Shown: positions 34,985 through 49,747 of the stretch, piece by piece
How the letters are laid out: each line of letters begins with the position of its first letter
Numbering within the stretch: position 1 is the first letter of the stretch
Source: Paramecium sonneborni
Lineage: Eukaryota > Ciliophora > Oligohymenophorea > Peniculida > Parameciidae
Direction: 5' to 3'
Length of the DNA stretch: 64,000 nt
Assembly: GCA_905182985.1 (NCBI GenBank)
Contig: CAJJDN010000018.1
Span: 725,830 to 789,829 of the forward strand
The notes under the pieces: generated by a model
Databases searched by the model: none
What the model was told of the DNA's origin: nothing
What the model saw: the letters and a program-made list of their open reading frames with translations, nothing else
Program-made: the position numbers and the translations under genes

Positions 34985-37363
34985 ATGATACAATCAAGAG
35001 ATTTTGAAATTTGCAGGATACATAATGAAAAGATTGTTTATATTGATAAATAATAATCAGATATATCAAAAAAAGGTCTTTGTCACTAATGTGTTGCTGA
35101 ATAAGAAAAAAATAAAAACCTTAAAATGATAGATGATATAAGAACTTAACTTTCTAATTTTAAGGATCAATTAATATAGAACAGAGAATATCGAACATAA
35201 TGGAATATTGATTTATTGAGAAATTTGCAAGAGTCTTTACATAAATATTAAGTTTAATTTTGCTAATAAACAGAAAAATGCATATAAAAAATCCATCAAT
35301 AAATCAATCTTTTTAAAAATGCTAAATAATAATACTAAATGAAAGTTAGCTAAATAACAATAAATGATTTGAATGGTCCAGACAAAGTAAAGTCTTAAAT
35401 TAAATAAGAATTTATTGATTGTAAGGGTATAAAATCTATTTTATTGAATCAAATGAATAATTTTGAAGTTTTTTAGATGAAAAATATATGTGAAGAACAA
35501 ATATAAAAAATAGATTTTGGTGATTAAAATTTAGAATTGGAATAATTGTGTAATTTAGAATTATTTTAAAATGAAAAAGAATAATATTAAAAATGGAAAT
35601 GTGATGAACATAAAGAAGAGATTATGTTTATAGATTTAGAATAAATTTAAAGAATTCCTAATAGATTAGCATGTAAGAAATGTGTACCGAAATATAATTG
35701 TAAATTTACAGATATTGAAGATTTATAAAATTTATGGTAATAATATTTCTAAGAAACTTAAAAATAAATTCATTTATATATGTAATAATCAAATAAGGTA
35801 AAAAAGTAAATGGTAAAACTTCTCCAAGAATTTAAAACTAAAATGAATGAATAAATAGATTAATTATTTTTATTTATTGAATAATAAGGAAAATTTGATT
35901 GTAATAAGGCATTATACAAACCATTTTAATTATTATAGAGAGATTTATAAACTATATCAAAAGATGAAATAATAATTATTGCAAATTCTGTAAGTAATGA
36001 AAATAAAGAGTTTACAATAAAAAAATATGTTAGAAATGAATTCATTAATAAAGAGATTGTTTTAAAAGAAACAATTTATAAGAATATGTAAATATTTCAA
36101 AAACAATTAGAAACAATAATAAATAATTTATAGTAATTAAATCTAACAGATAATGATATACTATTATTATAAGAAAATAATAAAAGAAGACTTTAAAATT
36201 AAACATTTGTTGAACCTTAATCATCTAGAAATTTACATTAAAAAAAGTTTATATTAAAGAATGATAATTGTTATATGCTAGATTCAAATATCGATATTGA
36301 AACTTATCGTAATTATGATGGATAAATTTCTCCTATAAAAAAAGGTGTTAGATAGATGTAGAATAAATTTAAATTAAATTTGTTAAATGTAACATTAAAA
36401 CATTTTAAATATGAAATATTTAGCTAAATTGAAGAAAGCACACCATGTTTAGCAATAGCAATAAATTCTTAAGCTACTATTTTAGTAGTTGGATAATATA
36501 GAGGTATAATAAAAGTATTTTCTATTAATAATGGATTTCTGAATTAAATTTAAATTTTATAAGAGAATAGTTTTAATATAAGATGCTTATATTTTATGAA
36601 AGGATCATAATCATTTTTATCTGGAAGTAATGATAAATCAATTTTAATTTGGAAGTAAGGATTAGATTAGAAATGGTATAATTTCAAAAAATTAGAAGGT
36701 CATTCAGGATATATTTAATGTTTAATAATGAATAACTAAGAAAATCTTATTATTTCAGGTAGTTAAGATAAAACAATTAAATTCTGGGCTTAAGAAATTG
36801 ATTGGTAATGTTAATTTACATTTAGTGGACATAATAATAGTGTGAGAAGCATTAGTTTAAATAGTAGTAACAATTAATTAATATCATGTGCAGAAGAAGA
36901 ATTATAAATTCTTATTATTTAACTTTAAAATGATTTAAAAACATGGGCTTTAGCTTTTGAAATTAAGGTAGATTATTGGGGTTATAGTGTTATTTTTATT
37001 AATGATCACTTATTTTCATTCTAACCACACAAAATTGATTAAATTTATCTTTTTCAAAAAAAAAACATTTAAGAAAATTAATTTCAATTCAAACAATGTA
37101 TTGAGGTTAAATGTGAAGATGATTGTACAGCTTTATTTCCTCAAATGTATTTGAAATCAAAATAAATTTTAATGACAAAAAATGGTAGATATATTAATCT
37201 AATTCGAAAAAATAAAAACGGTCAATTTACAACAGAATAATCAATACAAAATGCTGATAATTGTTGTGGACTATATGGATCTATGACTTTTGACGGAGAA
37301 TATCTATTTACATGGGAAGATTAAAACCATTAAATAATCGTTAGAAAGTTTAAGGAGTATTGA
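34985..37363 (+). CDS. WD40-repeat protein with two N-terminal Cys/His clusters and coiled coil
   Basis: A single open frame of 792 codons (MIQSRDFEICRIHNEKIVYI). There are two B-box-like Cys/His clusters: ICRIHNEK...GLCHQCVAEQ at residues about 9-45, and WKCDEHKEEIM...LACKKCVPKY near residue 210. Long helical stretches sit between and after them. The last third is a WD40 propeller: AIAINSQATILVVGQYRGII, SFLSGSNDKSILIWKQG, LEGHSGYIQCLIMNNQENLI, SGSQDKTIKFWAQ and FSGHNNSVRSISLNSS are two to three good repeats, and the rest are weaker. Such proteins are scaffolds or substrate adaptors; the Cys/His-coil-propeller plan recalls TRIM proteins. Stop TGA 37361. A run of 'aaaaag' codons near 35798 could hide a short intron but is not needed for frame. 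Confidence 0.8.
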
Positions 37364-38472
37364 TTTTTAATTATTTTAATTTAAATTATTAAGAAACATA
37401 ATTTTTAATAGATAATCATTTAGTATAATATTTATTATTTATAACATTACTTGGATTCATTAGAATTACTCTTATTAATTTAATTTTGTAATCGACTGGT
37501 AATTCTAAATATTAAGAAAAATCATAACTTTAATACATCTGTCTCTTAATTAATTACTTAAAAAATAATAACAAATAAAATCAATATACGTTATTAATCA
37601 AATTAATTATTTTTATCAAATTTTTAAAACTAAAAGTTAATTAAAAAGAATTATAATACTAAAGAAAAAATTTTATGTCTACTATTATTAATCATTCTAT
37701 GATATATTTGTTTGCTCTCCAGAGCATTTAAATGATTAAAAATAATTTATTAGAATTCTTATTGTTAAACATTTAGTAGAATCTTAACTTAGATTGAGGT
37801 TTAAAATGTTAATTAAAACAAAAATTTTGATCTAAACTATAAAGGTTTTTTAAAATAAATAGAATAAAATAATTACAACCATATATCAATTAAGATTTTG
37901 GCTTTCGCATTATCTATAAAATCAGTTGCCATAAATATAAAAAATAAATGTATAATAACTCTTTTTTTATTTTTAGAATACTTTTTATAAAAAATTATCG
38001 AAGTTTTTGAGTTTAGCAATAATTTATTATATAACATAAGATCATTAGCAATTATTATATTATTTTTTGAAGGTATCATTAAATTAAAAATATTTAATTA
38101 TTATAAATATTATTCGGTATAATAAAAATGTTATTGATACTAAAACAAACTAATTATTTAACTAATCAAAATAATTTATCAATCTGGTTATAATTAGAAT
38201 TAAAAAATTTGTTTTAAGAAATATCTTTTCTAATTAAGAATTTATTTAAATAATTATTATATTTGAATAAAATAAATACAAAAGATTTATAAGAGATGAA
38301 AATTTTAAAATAAAAATAATAACTAATAATAATTCCAAATAATTTAAGTCCTTCCTATAATTAAGTAAATTATATCATATTGCAGCTTTTAAAAAGAGAA
38401 AGAAAACAAAAATACTTTATATAATATTAAATAATTCAGCAAGGAATTTGAGGAAAAAATTTAAATATTTAA
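37364..38472. other. Long intergenic stretch between convergent genes
   Basis: About 1.1 kb with no convincing gene. A minus-strand open stretch at 37873-38079 is hydrophobic and basic but has no recognisable partner exon. Terminators for both flanking convergent genes should lie here. Confidence 0.4.
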
Positions 38473-41400
38473 TCAAGAAAGCAGGATATTAATCAATTAG
38501 TTAACTAATTAACATCTCATTTAATTTTCAATTTAAGCTGAATATGATTTAAATTTACTAAAAAATTTATTTATTTAAAAGGGGCTTTTACTATAATTTA
38601 TTGAATCATTCAAATTTTTGGTTTGATTAAAAATACCATTGATTAAAATTTTTAGTTCGTGTTTTAATCTGAATCTATCGTGGTTTGTAGATTATACAAC
38701 ATTTATCTAAATATAATTATTTAATATTTACTTTTTAATTTTTATTGATGATTTTAAGTAGTCTTTTAATTTGATATAATTATACTTCACTCTTTTTTCT
38801 TTATTTTTTTATTGTTTCAAAACTTATTTAATTTTTTCTGTAAATTTTGAATCCTTCTTAATTTTTTCGAATAATTTTAATGTTGAATTCAGGATTAGTA
38901 TATAGTATTTTTTGTAATAAATGCTAAAGATTCCTTAAAAAAAAGGGAAGCATAATAATATACAAAGGATAATGATTATTATTTATAATAAAATAGATAG
39001 CATTTAATTATTCTGTTACTCAGAAACGTATTTAGAAGCAGCAAGAAAAATTGTAATTGAACAAATTTATCCAGTTAGCAAATCCAAATGATTAAGATTT
39101 GAAATAATGTATGGCTTTTATTGAACAGCCAATAGTTAATAAAAAAGTAAACATAAGCCTAATAAGGAAGCTTTTAAAAGAATTTGAGTTTCAAAGTATG
39201 TAAGAATAAGTATTATAATTGTTTTTTTAGTCAATTTGATTAATTCCCAATAATAATTTCCATTATTATATTCATTAAAAAGATAGGAAATGTGCCTTCT
39301 CTTTTTTATAGAATCAAATTGATCTTTCAATTTATACATTATAGCTAATAAAAAAAAAGGAATCAATATACAAAATATAACCAAACCTGGAATAATAAAT
39401 GATACTGTCCATTTAAAATGAGTTGAAGACCAATATTCTAAAGAAACATCACCTTGTATATAATCTAAGCCTGAGATTTCTCTTTTTGAAAGTACTGATG
39501 AAAACCTAATTTAAAATTATAAATTACATTTTAATTAGTCCTCCAAAATTTGATATATATAAATAAATTAATGTATTAGAAATTGTATCAAATTAATATT
39601 ATTATTTAATATCTTATCTGTTTATTTTAAAGTATATATAAGATAAGATTAATATTAATAGCAATTAAAATATCATCAAAATAAGCATAGTAATAATTCT
39701 TGAATAAATTAATTATATCTCTTCTATTTCAGATAAATAACAATCTAAATTATTAGCCATAAAAGCAGATGTATTGCTTACTTAATCAACAAAAATAAAT
39801 GAAAAAGAAAAGGTAATATTAAATGTATAAATAACAGAATATATCCACAAATAATTTAATAACATTTTTAGAAATATACTTTCATGATCTAATTATAATA
39901 AATAATAATACCTTAACTTAACTTAAAAATAATAGAGAAAAACTTTTATTGAAGTTTTAGAGATGTAAATAATTAATTAGATTAATTGATACTTTTCAAA
40001 GATAATATAATTGATAATAAAGCCCTAAATATTGAGATAAAGTTTTACCAAATTGATGTTAATATAAAAGGAAGAATACTATCTTAATCTCCATAACAAC
40101 TTAAACAAAGTTAATCTTATTATGTTTTAATATATTTTCCATTTCCTCTTATATTTTAATAATCACATTCTTCACATAATCCTCCAATATGTCCAGTACT
40201 ACATAATTCATTCCCAACATTCCAACCACCTTCACAAAATTTTGGATTCTTAAAACAATAATCTGTTGAATCAGAGTATATATTAGGTCTCCAATAACCT
40301 TTTAATAATTCAACTTTATTTGAAGTTATGCTTTAATATTTACTTTTATCAAATACTGAACATTTTGTTGCATTATAAGTAACTGAATAAAATCCTTAAT
40401 TAGATTAACAAATTTAACATCCATTATCAACATAAAATTCACCTAATTAACATGAAAAACTTTTAGTTTTGATGATATAATCCATATTCTTCTATGAATC
40501 TGTTGTTTAACATCTAAATTTAATCAAATAATTAGTTTCTGAAATCTAATATGGATTCAAAGTTAATGAAAGTAAACCTAAATTAAAATTATTATTTTCA
40601 TTATCAAATTAAATCTTAACTTTTTATTCAAAATTATCATGATCTACAAATTAATCCTGTAAAACTGCTAATTAACTAACAATACAATTTGAATCTATTA
40701 AATTTTTAATTTATTCATTTCTACTATTTTTAAATAATAAAGAAAAGTTAGAAAGATATTATAAATATCTTTAAGATTTTGGATGATATAATAAATAATT
40801 TAATATTTATTAATTACTAGGAAGAATCAAAATATTTGAAATTATTTTTATTCCTTATTAAATAGTTTTATAAGGTTTAAGATTTAATAAATTAGTCTAT
40901 GTATTATTAATAATATATTCTTGTGAATTCATTTCTTTGCCATTAATAGAAAGAGCAAGATGACTTGGGGTTTCAACCAGATTATTTCCTTATAGAATAG
41001 CTTTATTAAACAATAAAAGAGAAGAAATAAAATTTAATTAATTTAATTGGTTATTTCCAACTAAATAAATTCCCCCTCCTTAATTTGCTTAATTATATAA
41101 AATTATAGATTTTTTTATGAGTAATGCATTTTTATTTGCAAATAAATGAATACCTCCACCTGATAAAGTGGCTTAATTTCCAACAATACGACAATTATCT
41201 ATATTTAAATATATATTTTAAGCCATTATTGCTGTTCCTTGATTTCCTTAATTATTTATAAAATTTGAATTATAAATTTTAATAGTTGGATACTTCTATG
41301 TATTTACCACAATAGATAAACATCCAAATCCCTTTATAATATTAAAACCGCAATATAATTATTATATTTTTAATTGTTTAAAGTTTGTAATCGATAAATT

Positions 41401-44400
41401 AATAATACCATTATAACAATAAGTACAATTGTTTTTTTGTATATTAAGATTTTAAACATGTAATGTATGTTAAATCGAATTAATGGAAATATAAATTAAT
41501 GAACTAGAATTTGATGCCAACTCTGTAAATTTTTTAATAGTATCTATTAAGTATAATTAATTATCTCCATAAGTTAAATTATTATATTAAATACATTCTA
41601 CTAAAATAGAATCCACATTATTCAGAAGATAGAAATAACTAGAGTTTATTAAATAAGCTGAACTCTTAGTAATATGTAATGTGTCTAAGTATATTGTTGA
41701 TAAGATATCTTCAGTTGAACTTATAGATATCAAATTGAATGGATATAATGTTTAAATTTATAACAACCAACAATTTTCTATTTTTAATTTAACTAAATTA
41801 TTTAATTTAAAAATAGGTGATAAGAAAATTCCTTCAAAAAATATGTTAATTAATTTTATATTTCCTTAATTAATTTTAATCACAGCATTATTATCACTAA
41901 TAATACTTTATATTTCAGATTAAGATATAATTCCAATTTTTGAGAAATATTTAATTAAATAATCTTCTGCTTAAATTGCTGTAATATTTTATATATGCAC
42001 AGAGTCTAATTCTAAGTTTAAAGATTAAAATGAAATACTAAAAAATTGATTCAATAAGGAAATACAATTTGTAATTTCGATGTTTTTTAAGATAATTTTA
42101 TTTCCTTGAGTTGAAGGTTATATAGTTAAAATAGTTGAAGACATTCTGGTTAATATATTTGTAAATTATGCATTTACAATTTTCAAATTTAAAATACTAT
42201 TTTAAGAGTAAATGCTAATGCAACCAGAGCCGCTAATTTATTATAAATTAGTTTCAATATATTTTGCTGATATATTATTTAATTCTATTTCACCTTATTG
42301 TTAAGTTTTAATATCAAATATAGCACTTTAATAAGCAAGAATATTTCTAAATTAACAATTTTAACAAGTAAATGATGATGCAATTATTTAACCTGCTCCT
42401 CCTTTATTAAGTATTTTCAATGATTATTACATTACTAGATTAATTTCATCTTAATTCAACTCTGAATTTAATTAAATTTAAAAATAGCTTTACAATAATT
42501 CGTAAGGTAAAATATTATGATTCATAACTTAAAAATTTGAAATTTTAATTGAGTAAGCATTAAGTACAATAAAAGAGTTTGATGAATTTGTTAATGAATT
42601 AAATTAACAAAATAAATTTGTTATTTCTACATTACTTAATTATGATTATAAATAAATTAAACCAGCTGATGTTTCTAAAGGATTATCAATATATTAATGT
42701 AAAAAGTTTTTTGTAAATGTCATATCATCAATCACAATTTTCAATTTATCTTAAGAGTAAATTACAATTAAAGAAAATAAATCAGCATTTTCTCTTTAAA
42801 GTAATATATTTCCCTCAAATAACACATTTTTAAGTTCTATTTCACCAAAGGAATAATCATAAAATTATCTACTAAATTCTACTTGAATTTATGATTAAAA
42901 GGTACTTTATTAATTTATTATTTAAATATTTGTTAATTTTAAATTTTAAAATCCATTTAAATGTAAAAAGTAAGAATCGTTTAATATTAATTCATCAATA
43001 CATTTTAAATTCAAAGGAACCTTTTATAGAGCTTGAGTAGTTTAAAAAATCACATTCTCCATAATAACAATTTAATTTTCAACGATATAAAAAAGAATGC
43101 AATTTTTAATATTCTAAATTATTGCATTCTTAAATTAGAAAGATTATCCATGAATCTTAAATAATTGAATATAAGTATTTGTTTACTAAACTTAGTTTAT
43201 ATCAACTATTTGAATATCTGTAATAGATATAATAATACGATTTACTGTTAAACTAGAAAAGATGAAAAATAAATTAGAATCTTCAAGTTGATTTTCTATA
43301 GCACTATAATTTTAAACATTGCAAATTATTAAATCTTTACTTTATATATTATTAGTGGCAATAAATTAAGATTAAATAAATGTATTTTAAATTGTTTAAA
43401 CATTTGATAATTCTAAACTATTATCAAAAGAAATTATTATTGACATTTTAAGAAAGTTATTTTTGAATTAGAAACTATTAAGATTTAAATTACAGTTATT
43501 TTCACTATTTATAAAATATGAATTAGCAAAGTTAGAGTTTGTAATGATAATATCTTCAAAATTTATAGAATTTTAAGAGATTGATTTATCAGTAAAACTT
43601 CTAAAAATTGAAGAATTGACAAAATTGCAAGAATTAATTGTAATTTTTTTAATAGAAATAGTGAAATTGTTTTTTGACAATATGAGTAGATCAGAGTTAA
43701 AAATAAAACAGTTTTCAATTAATAAAGTATCAATTTGTAGATATCCTTTAAATAAAGATGATGCTAGATTTAAGAAAGAAGAATTATAAAAATTCAAATT
43801 CATCAGAGTAATTTTAAAAAATTCGATATTGCCAAAATAATCCGTTTAAATAATAGTAATATTATCATATTTGCTTTCTTTAAGTAGTATATTAGATAGT
43901 TTTAAATCAATTATATTTTTATCATTTGAAATAAGAAATGATTTAGCATCAATAAAAGAAATGTTATAAATTTCAACTTAATCAAAATTTTAAAATATTG
44001 TTGAGCTAGACAAAAATATTATGCAGGATGATTTAAAATTTATTTTTAAAATTGTCTTTCTTAAACTAAAAATTTAAGTTTTTAAGTATGTATCATATAA
44101 AATAGGACATTATATATAACAAATTTCTTCTGTATATTCATTATAAAAAGTATAATCAATTATAATTTAATCAACACCAACTTAGTTTAAATAATCTGTA
44201 TTGATAGATTTTTCTAAATCAGAAAATTTATCTCCTCCTTCTGAATTGATACAAGATACAAAAATAATTTCTGATATAAATTAATATAAGAAATGAGTCC
44301 AACAATCTTAAGTATAACAATATTTTGCAATCTAATAATAAGGATCAATAACAACATTAATATTATTAATTTGCTTAACACAAATTTTGGTATATATTTT

Positions 44401-47280
44401 ATTATTTTAAGTTAATTTAAATTTTGGTTATAGATTCTAATTTATAAAATAAAATAAAATACATAAATATCGATATCCTATCTATTTCTGCAAACATCAC
44501 ATAATTATGGACATTAAATACATTAACCATTTTCTTAAATTCTTATAGGTTAATAAAAATAATTAAGAGGACATTATTAACATATAAATTATTCCTAAGA
44601 TCTTTGACATTATAAACAATCTTCACTACAATATTTAACACAATCCTAATAAATTGTTAATTAATATCCTTAAGTACATTAGATAGGCATAAAAAAAAGA
44701 ATATAATTATTTAATGATCCTGGAGGATAATAATAATTGTTTGGTAAAAAACTCATCATAAAACTTTATATCAACCATAATGATGCATCTCTATTATAAA
44801 AATCTCCTTCCATAACAATAATTGCATTTTCTATTGAATTTTCAAAACAACTTCCAGTTTAAATTTAATTTGAGTATCCTGTCTTACAAATTATACATTA
44901 AATTTTTTAATCTGGATTTAAAATACATTATATGCAATTAGATACATATTTTTAACAGTTTATAATTTCTGATGCTATACTAAAGTCTTAAATAGAAGAT
45001 AATGTGCAAATTTCCTATCCTTATAAATTGATATAGGATCTTAAACAATATTCTATTTAAGATTGTTGATTCATACAAATTCCTAAATCGAAATCAAAAA
45101 TATAATTATCATCACATAAAGCACATCCTATTTTGATAATATGTATATCTTCTGTATAAAAATTATCAAAATTTCTATATAAGGTACATTTTAATTCTTA
45201 TTCCAATTTTTAATATTCAAAACATTGTTTACAGTTTTAGATTGTACAAAGTTTACATTCTTAATTAGATGTAATATAATAAGGAGAGACGCATGGATTT
45301 ATGATTATTTATAATGAATCTGTATTACAGAATCCATTGATTAAATTTAAATGATTACATTTAGAACATCTTAAACCTTAAATAGTAACATAACATTCTA
45401 GACAATCAAATAATCCACATTTATAACAATTAGGTGATTTATTAGTACAATAGTTTTTAAATTCTTCATTTCTTTATTATAATTCTTTAACTAATATTTC
45501 CTGGTTATAAAAATTTGTTTCATCACAAGAAAAACAAAGTTACACATCTATACTATCAAAAATAAAATTATCATAAGTTGAAGTTAAGAAGGTTTATTCA
45601 ATACTTCCATTTGAATTTAAAAAGATATCAGTTTTACAATTTGGATTTTCACTCCATTTTTAAGGATTTTAGAGACATTCCAAACAAGTTACTACATATT
45701 CAGTAATTATTGAAGGACTATAATAATAAAATATAATACCATAAGATACATTGTTATAAATACTCAAAATAACCATAATTACATTAATTATTTTTTCTCT
45801 CTTCTTCAATTAATATTAATCCAGAATCTTAATATGAATGACAAATTCCAACATCAATTGTATTATAAGGGCAAATACAAGTTTTTTTTTCAATTATATA
45901 CGTTCTTCTAGATTCTATTGAACATGATAAACAATCTTGATTTGTTGGACCATCACATTCTTAACAACTTATATGACAAGATTATTATAAATATTCTTCA
46001 TAACAATTGTAAAATACTACATTACTTAATTTTATATTTAAGTAATTATTTTCAATTTAATCAATATTACCATAAAATAATTTTAATTGATTTTGTTTAA
46101 ATTAAATTACATCAACAGTTTCTCTAAATTCATAAACATTATATAATTCTAGAAATTTTATTTAAATATCAATTGAATTCTCATTTAAATTTACATATAA
46201 ATAATGCCATAAAGTTATATCATTTATAATATTAAATTCTTTCTATTTAAGAAAAGGATTATCTAAAAAATCTAAAGTAACTATTGGAAAAGTATAACTA
46301 TATGTACTAACAATTATTTTATTTTATAAAGGGGATATCAAATATGATAAAGAGAAAGGATGTAGATTTTTATTAGAAAATTTTGAATTCTCAAAGTTAT
46401 AAGCTAATCTAATAAATTAATAGATAAATTCATCATCAGAATTTACAATTTCCTTAATTCTTATCCAACCAGATAAAAGAAAATAATCACAATTTAGTTT
46501 TTCTGATAAATAAGTGCTGTAATCAAGTTAATTTAACTCAGTATCAGCAATTTTATTATTTTAATTCTTAATACAATCACAAATAGCATGTCTTTCTAAT
46601 ATTCGAAATGCCTGCAATTATAGATTTTCATCAGATGGAAAATTGAACTTTGTAAATCTTTTTAAAATTATTGGTCCAGGAAAATAAGAAAATTTAGTAC
46701 CTGGTAATATAGATGAAATTTTAGAATCATGTACTATTAAACTATTTCCAAAAGTAAATTGAAGTTCTAAATCGTAAAAAGGGTAAGACATTTTGAGTAT
46801 TTCATGATGAAAAATAACTTTTGTTACTGATAATACAATAATTTCCAATTCATTAAGATTGGGTATCCCATACATTCCACAAAAATACCAAACATCTTCA
46901 TATTCAAAATTATCTATTTTTATCTAAATTTTATGTTATTCATTATTATTATTAACAAAGTAGATTGATTTAGTTATCAAACTAGATTGATAATCTAAAC
47001 AATCGAAATATATTAGATTCAAACTTTAAGTTTCTAATGAAACTGCATTTTAAAGCTAAAAACAATTACTTTCAAACAATCCAACAGGCCCTACTTATGA
47101 TATAAGACTAAAAGGATTATATTTAGACCAGAGTCCATAATTAAAACCATTTTCATAGGTAAACTACCCATCAATAAGAAAAATTTTATTTTGATTTACT
47201 TGGTATAGAGGATCCATTAGCTAAGCTTTTACTTCAAAAATTAGATTTAGAATGGACAGGATATTTATAATTTTTATCAT
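38473..47280 (-). CDS. Giant secreted/membrane protein: Cys-rich region, beta-helix-like repeats, C-terminal membrane region
   Basis: About 8.8 kb, roughly 2800-2900 residues with few introns. It starts MIKIINILSILNLIFEVKAQ at 47280, a good signal peptide. Order: an N-terminal lectin-like part (LMDPLYQVNQNKIFLIDGQF; WYFCGMYG); a Cys-rich part (about 44.4-45.95 kb) with furin/GFR-type units such as CHISCQECDGPTNQDCLSCS; a long region (about 40.6-44.1 kb) of short repeats rich in N, I, F and S with 'GGGIF/GGGIHL' turns, typical of a right-handed parallel beta-helix; an EGF-like Cys cluster at 40.1-40.45 kb; then membrane segments from about 39.6 kb. The membrane part includes YYWELIKLTKKTIIILILTY and QMLSILLQIIIIILCILLCF, and the cytoplasmic tail is basic. 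Ciliates have many such proteins of unknown function, inferred surface or adhesion/receptor proteins. Stop TGA 38473-38475. Intron borders in the repeat region were not all checked. Confidence 0.7.
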
Positions 47281-49747
47281 TTATTTAATTATATAAAGAT
47301 CTATAAGGATTTACCTGATTTCTAAATTATTCCTGTTTGATAATAACTAAATAAAAAATTTTTGACTATTTTTAAAATGTGGTGAAATCAAAAATTGATA
47401 CATAATGAGTTAAAAAGTCTGTTTCTAAGCTATACTTCATTATTTCTTTTTTATTTAATCTGTTAAGAATATGTCAAATTCAAAATGATCTCTATCCATT
47501 AGTTTCTTTTTCATTATTTATTCATATTATTATTTCATGAATATTATTATATGGAAACAACTATTTATTGTTATTTTTAGCTTTTAGAGAGAGAAATATT
47601 TTAGTATTATATATATGATTTATCCATATATTTTAATAAAAACGATTTCATAACCTTGATTAAATCTTTTTCTTATATAGTTCAAATATTAAAAAAGTGC
47701 AAGAAATTTAACAATATGTCATTTATATGATAAAATATATGAGTTTATTTAGCATAAATTTGTTTAAAATGCACAAGCATTTTTCCAATTTGAGTTTATT
47801 TTCAATATGCTGTATTTTAAATAGAAATCGATAAATTTTTGTAATTGTGTATGAACTTAGTTTTTTTAAGTTTAATTACTATTCTTTCTATATTCAATTT
47901 GATTTTAATCTAGAGAAATATTGAATTGAAAATAAAAAATATATAATCATTTCATAAAATCATCTATTATAGTTTATATAGTATTTTTAAACTTAAAAAA
48001 GTATTAGTGTTTTTTCATCAATTTGTTGTTGAGAATTTATCATCTTTCATTAATCAATATGTATTTTTTGTAATTAGTTTAAAATAATACATTATTAGAC
48101 TTTACAACAAAACTAATTTGAATAATTATTATTAATTATATATAAATCATTATTATTAAATTTTTTATAGCTTATGTTGTGAAAAAAGAAATTTTTTATT
48201 TAATAAATAATGATTATAAAGGCAATTTAGAAACAATAACTTTTTAGAATTACAGATAAAGACTTTAAAGTTATTAAAAAATGACCAATTTTATTAATAC
48301 CTATATTAAACATTAATTAAATATTTATAAATTATCCTGACAAGTATTTAATAATGATACAATAATAAGTTTATAAATATTTTAGATGACATTTGTGAAA
48401 ATAAAATTAAAAATATTTATATTAACACATTTTTTTTCTTAAATTATATACTATATAGATTAAAAATTTTAATAAATTTGTAAGTGAATTAAAATTACTG
48501 CTATTACTTTTAAAAATGATTCATCTATTTTATTTGAAATTTGCCTCATCAATCAATGGAAGGAATTAAAACTTTTCGTTGTTGATGGTTTATCTTTTGA
48601 AATTAAATTCTTCAAATGCTACAATTAAATTTAATTATTTAAAAAAAGTATCCAGAAGTATCATAAATAAAATTTGAGTATTAGAGTTATTCATCTAAGA
48701 TTTGTTGTAATTATTATCTTATACAAAAAATGTTTGTTCAAGCTGAGTTAGCTGTATAGTTTACTAGTAATTTTATGGAAATTAAATGTTCATAAGTAAA
48801 TATTAGAATATGTAAAATTAAACCTTAACAAAATGTGGAAACATGTCTAATTTATAATTTTGCTTATTTAAAATAAATAATGTTATAACTAAAGATATTT
48901 AATTTAAGATATCTTTATACTATTATTTAATTCAAGTTATTAGAGGAATTTACATATAAATCTTATTTAAAAATGTAAATAAAAAATCAAATATTAAAAT
49001 CGAAATTCCTTTATCTGATTCTTAAGCATAGAGCTTAAATTGTTTAAAATTGTATTTCTTGAAAAACCAAATATTCAATCACAAGAGAATACTAACTTTA
49101 GGCAATCAAAATTATATGGATGCTTATTGTTATTTACTAAATTTAAATTAAAAGAAAAATAGAATAGAATTGAAAAGTAATTTATATCTTTTGAGTAGAG
49201 TTTTTCATTAATCTTTTTTTTAAATTATATTCCTCTATATTTCCAAAGTTTATATAATATTTACATGAAGAAATACATTTTTTTACATTATTAGAGGTTG
49301 TTTGTTAAATAAACAAAGAAATATAGAATTAAAAGAAGTATTAATACGAATATTCTATTAAAATTATGTTTATTCCTTTTTCTCAAATCATTATATCTAT
49401 TTGATATAAATATATGCTAAAATAAAATAAATAATAGATAATTTTGAAAAAATAACGAATTTATTATTATCTTTCATTACTAATACTAAAACTGATGGCT
49501 TTTAAGTTTGATTATTTTACTCTTATTTTCGTATTTAGATAGATGAATGAATGTTCAAGATTTTTTCTCAAAATGTTAAATTAACTATATGAATTCTATC
49601 AGACTTTATTAATAAAAAGAAATGAAATTAAACCATCAAAATAAGGTTTAAAAGTCTATACATGTAAAATTATGTAATAATTGAAAGCAATTATGTTCAT
49701 TATTTATTTTTTATTTAAACATTAAATATAACAAATAATTTTATTTA
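47281..49747. other. 2.5-kb stretch with at most one small ORF
   Basis: AT-rich DNA between divergent genes. Apart from the small ORF at 48730-49062 nothing on either strand reads as a plausible protein. This is far longer than usual intergenic spacing in Paramecium, so decayed genes are a possible explanation. Confidence 0.4.
48730..49062 (+). CDS. Small ORF, unknown, may be a relic
   Basis: 110 codons from ATG 48730 (MFVQAELAVQFTSNFMEIKC) to TGA 49060-49062. The first half, with DIRIC-like spacing (VNIRICKIKPQQNVETCLIY), looks protein-like; the second half is basic and low-complexity. No start context, intron or family supports it further. It could be the remains of a longer gene. Confidence 0.25.
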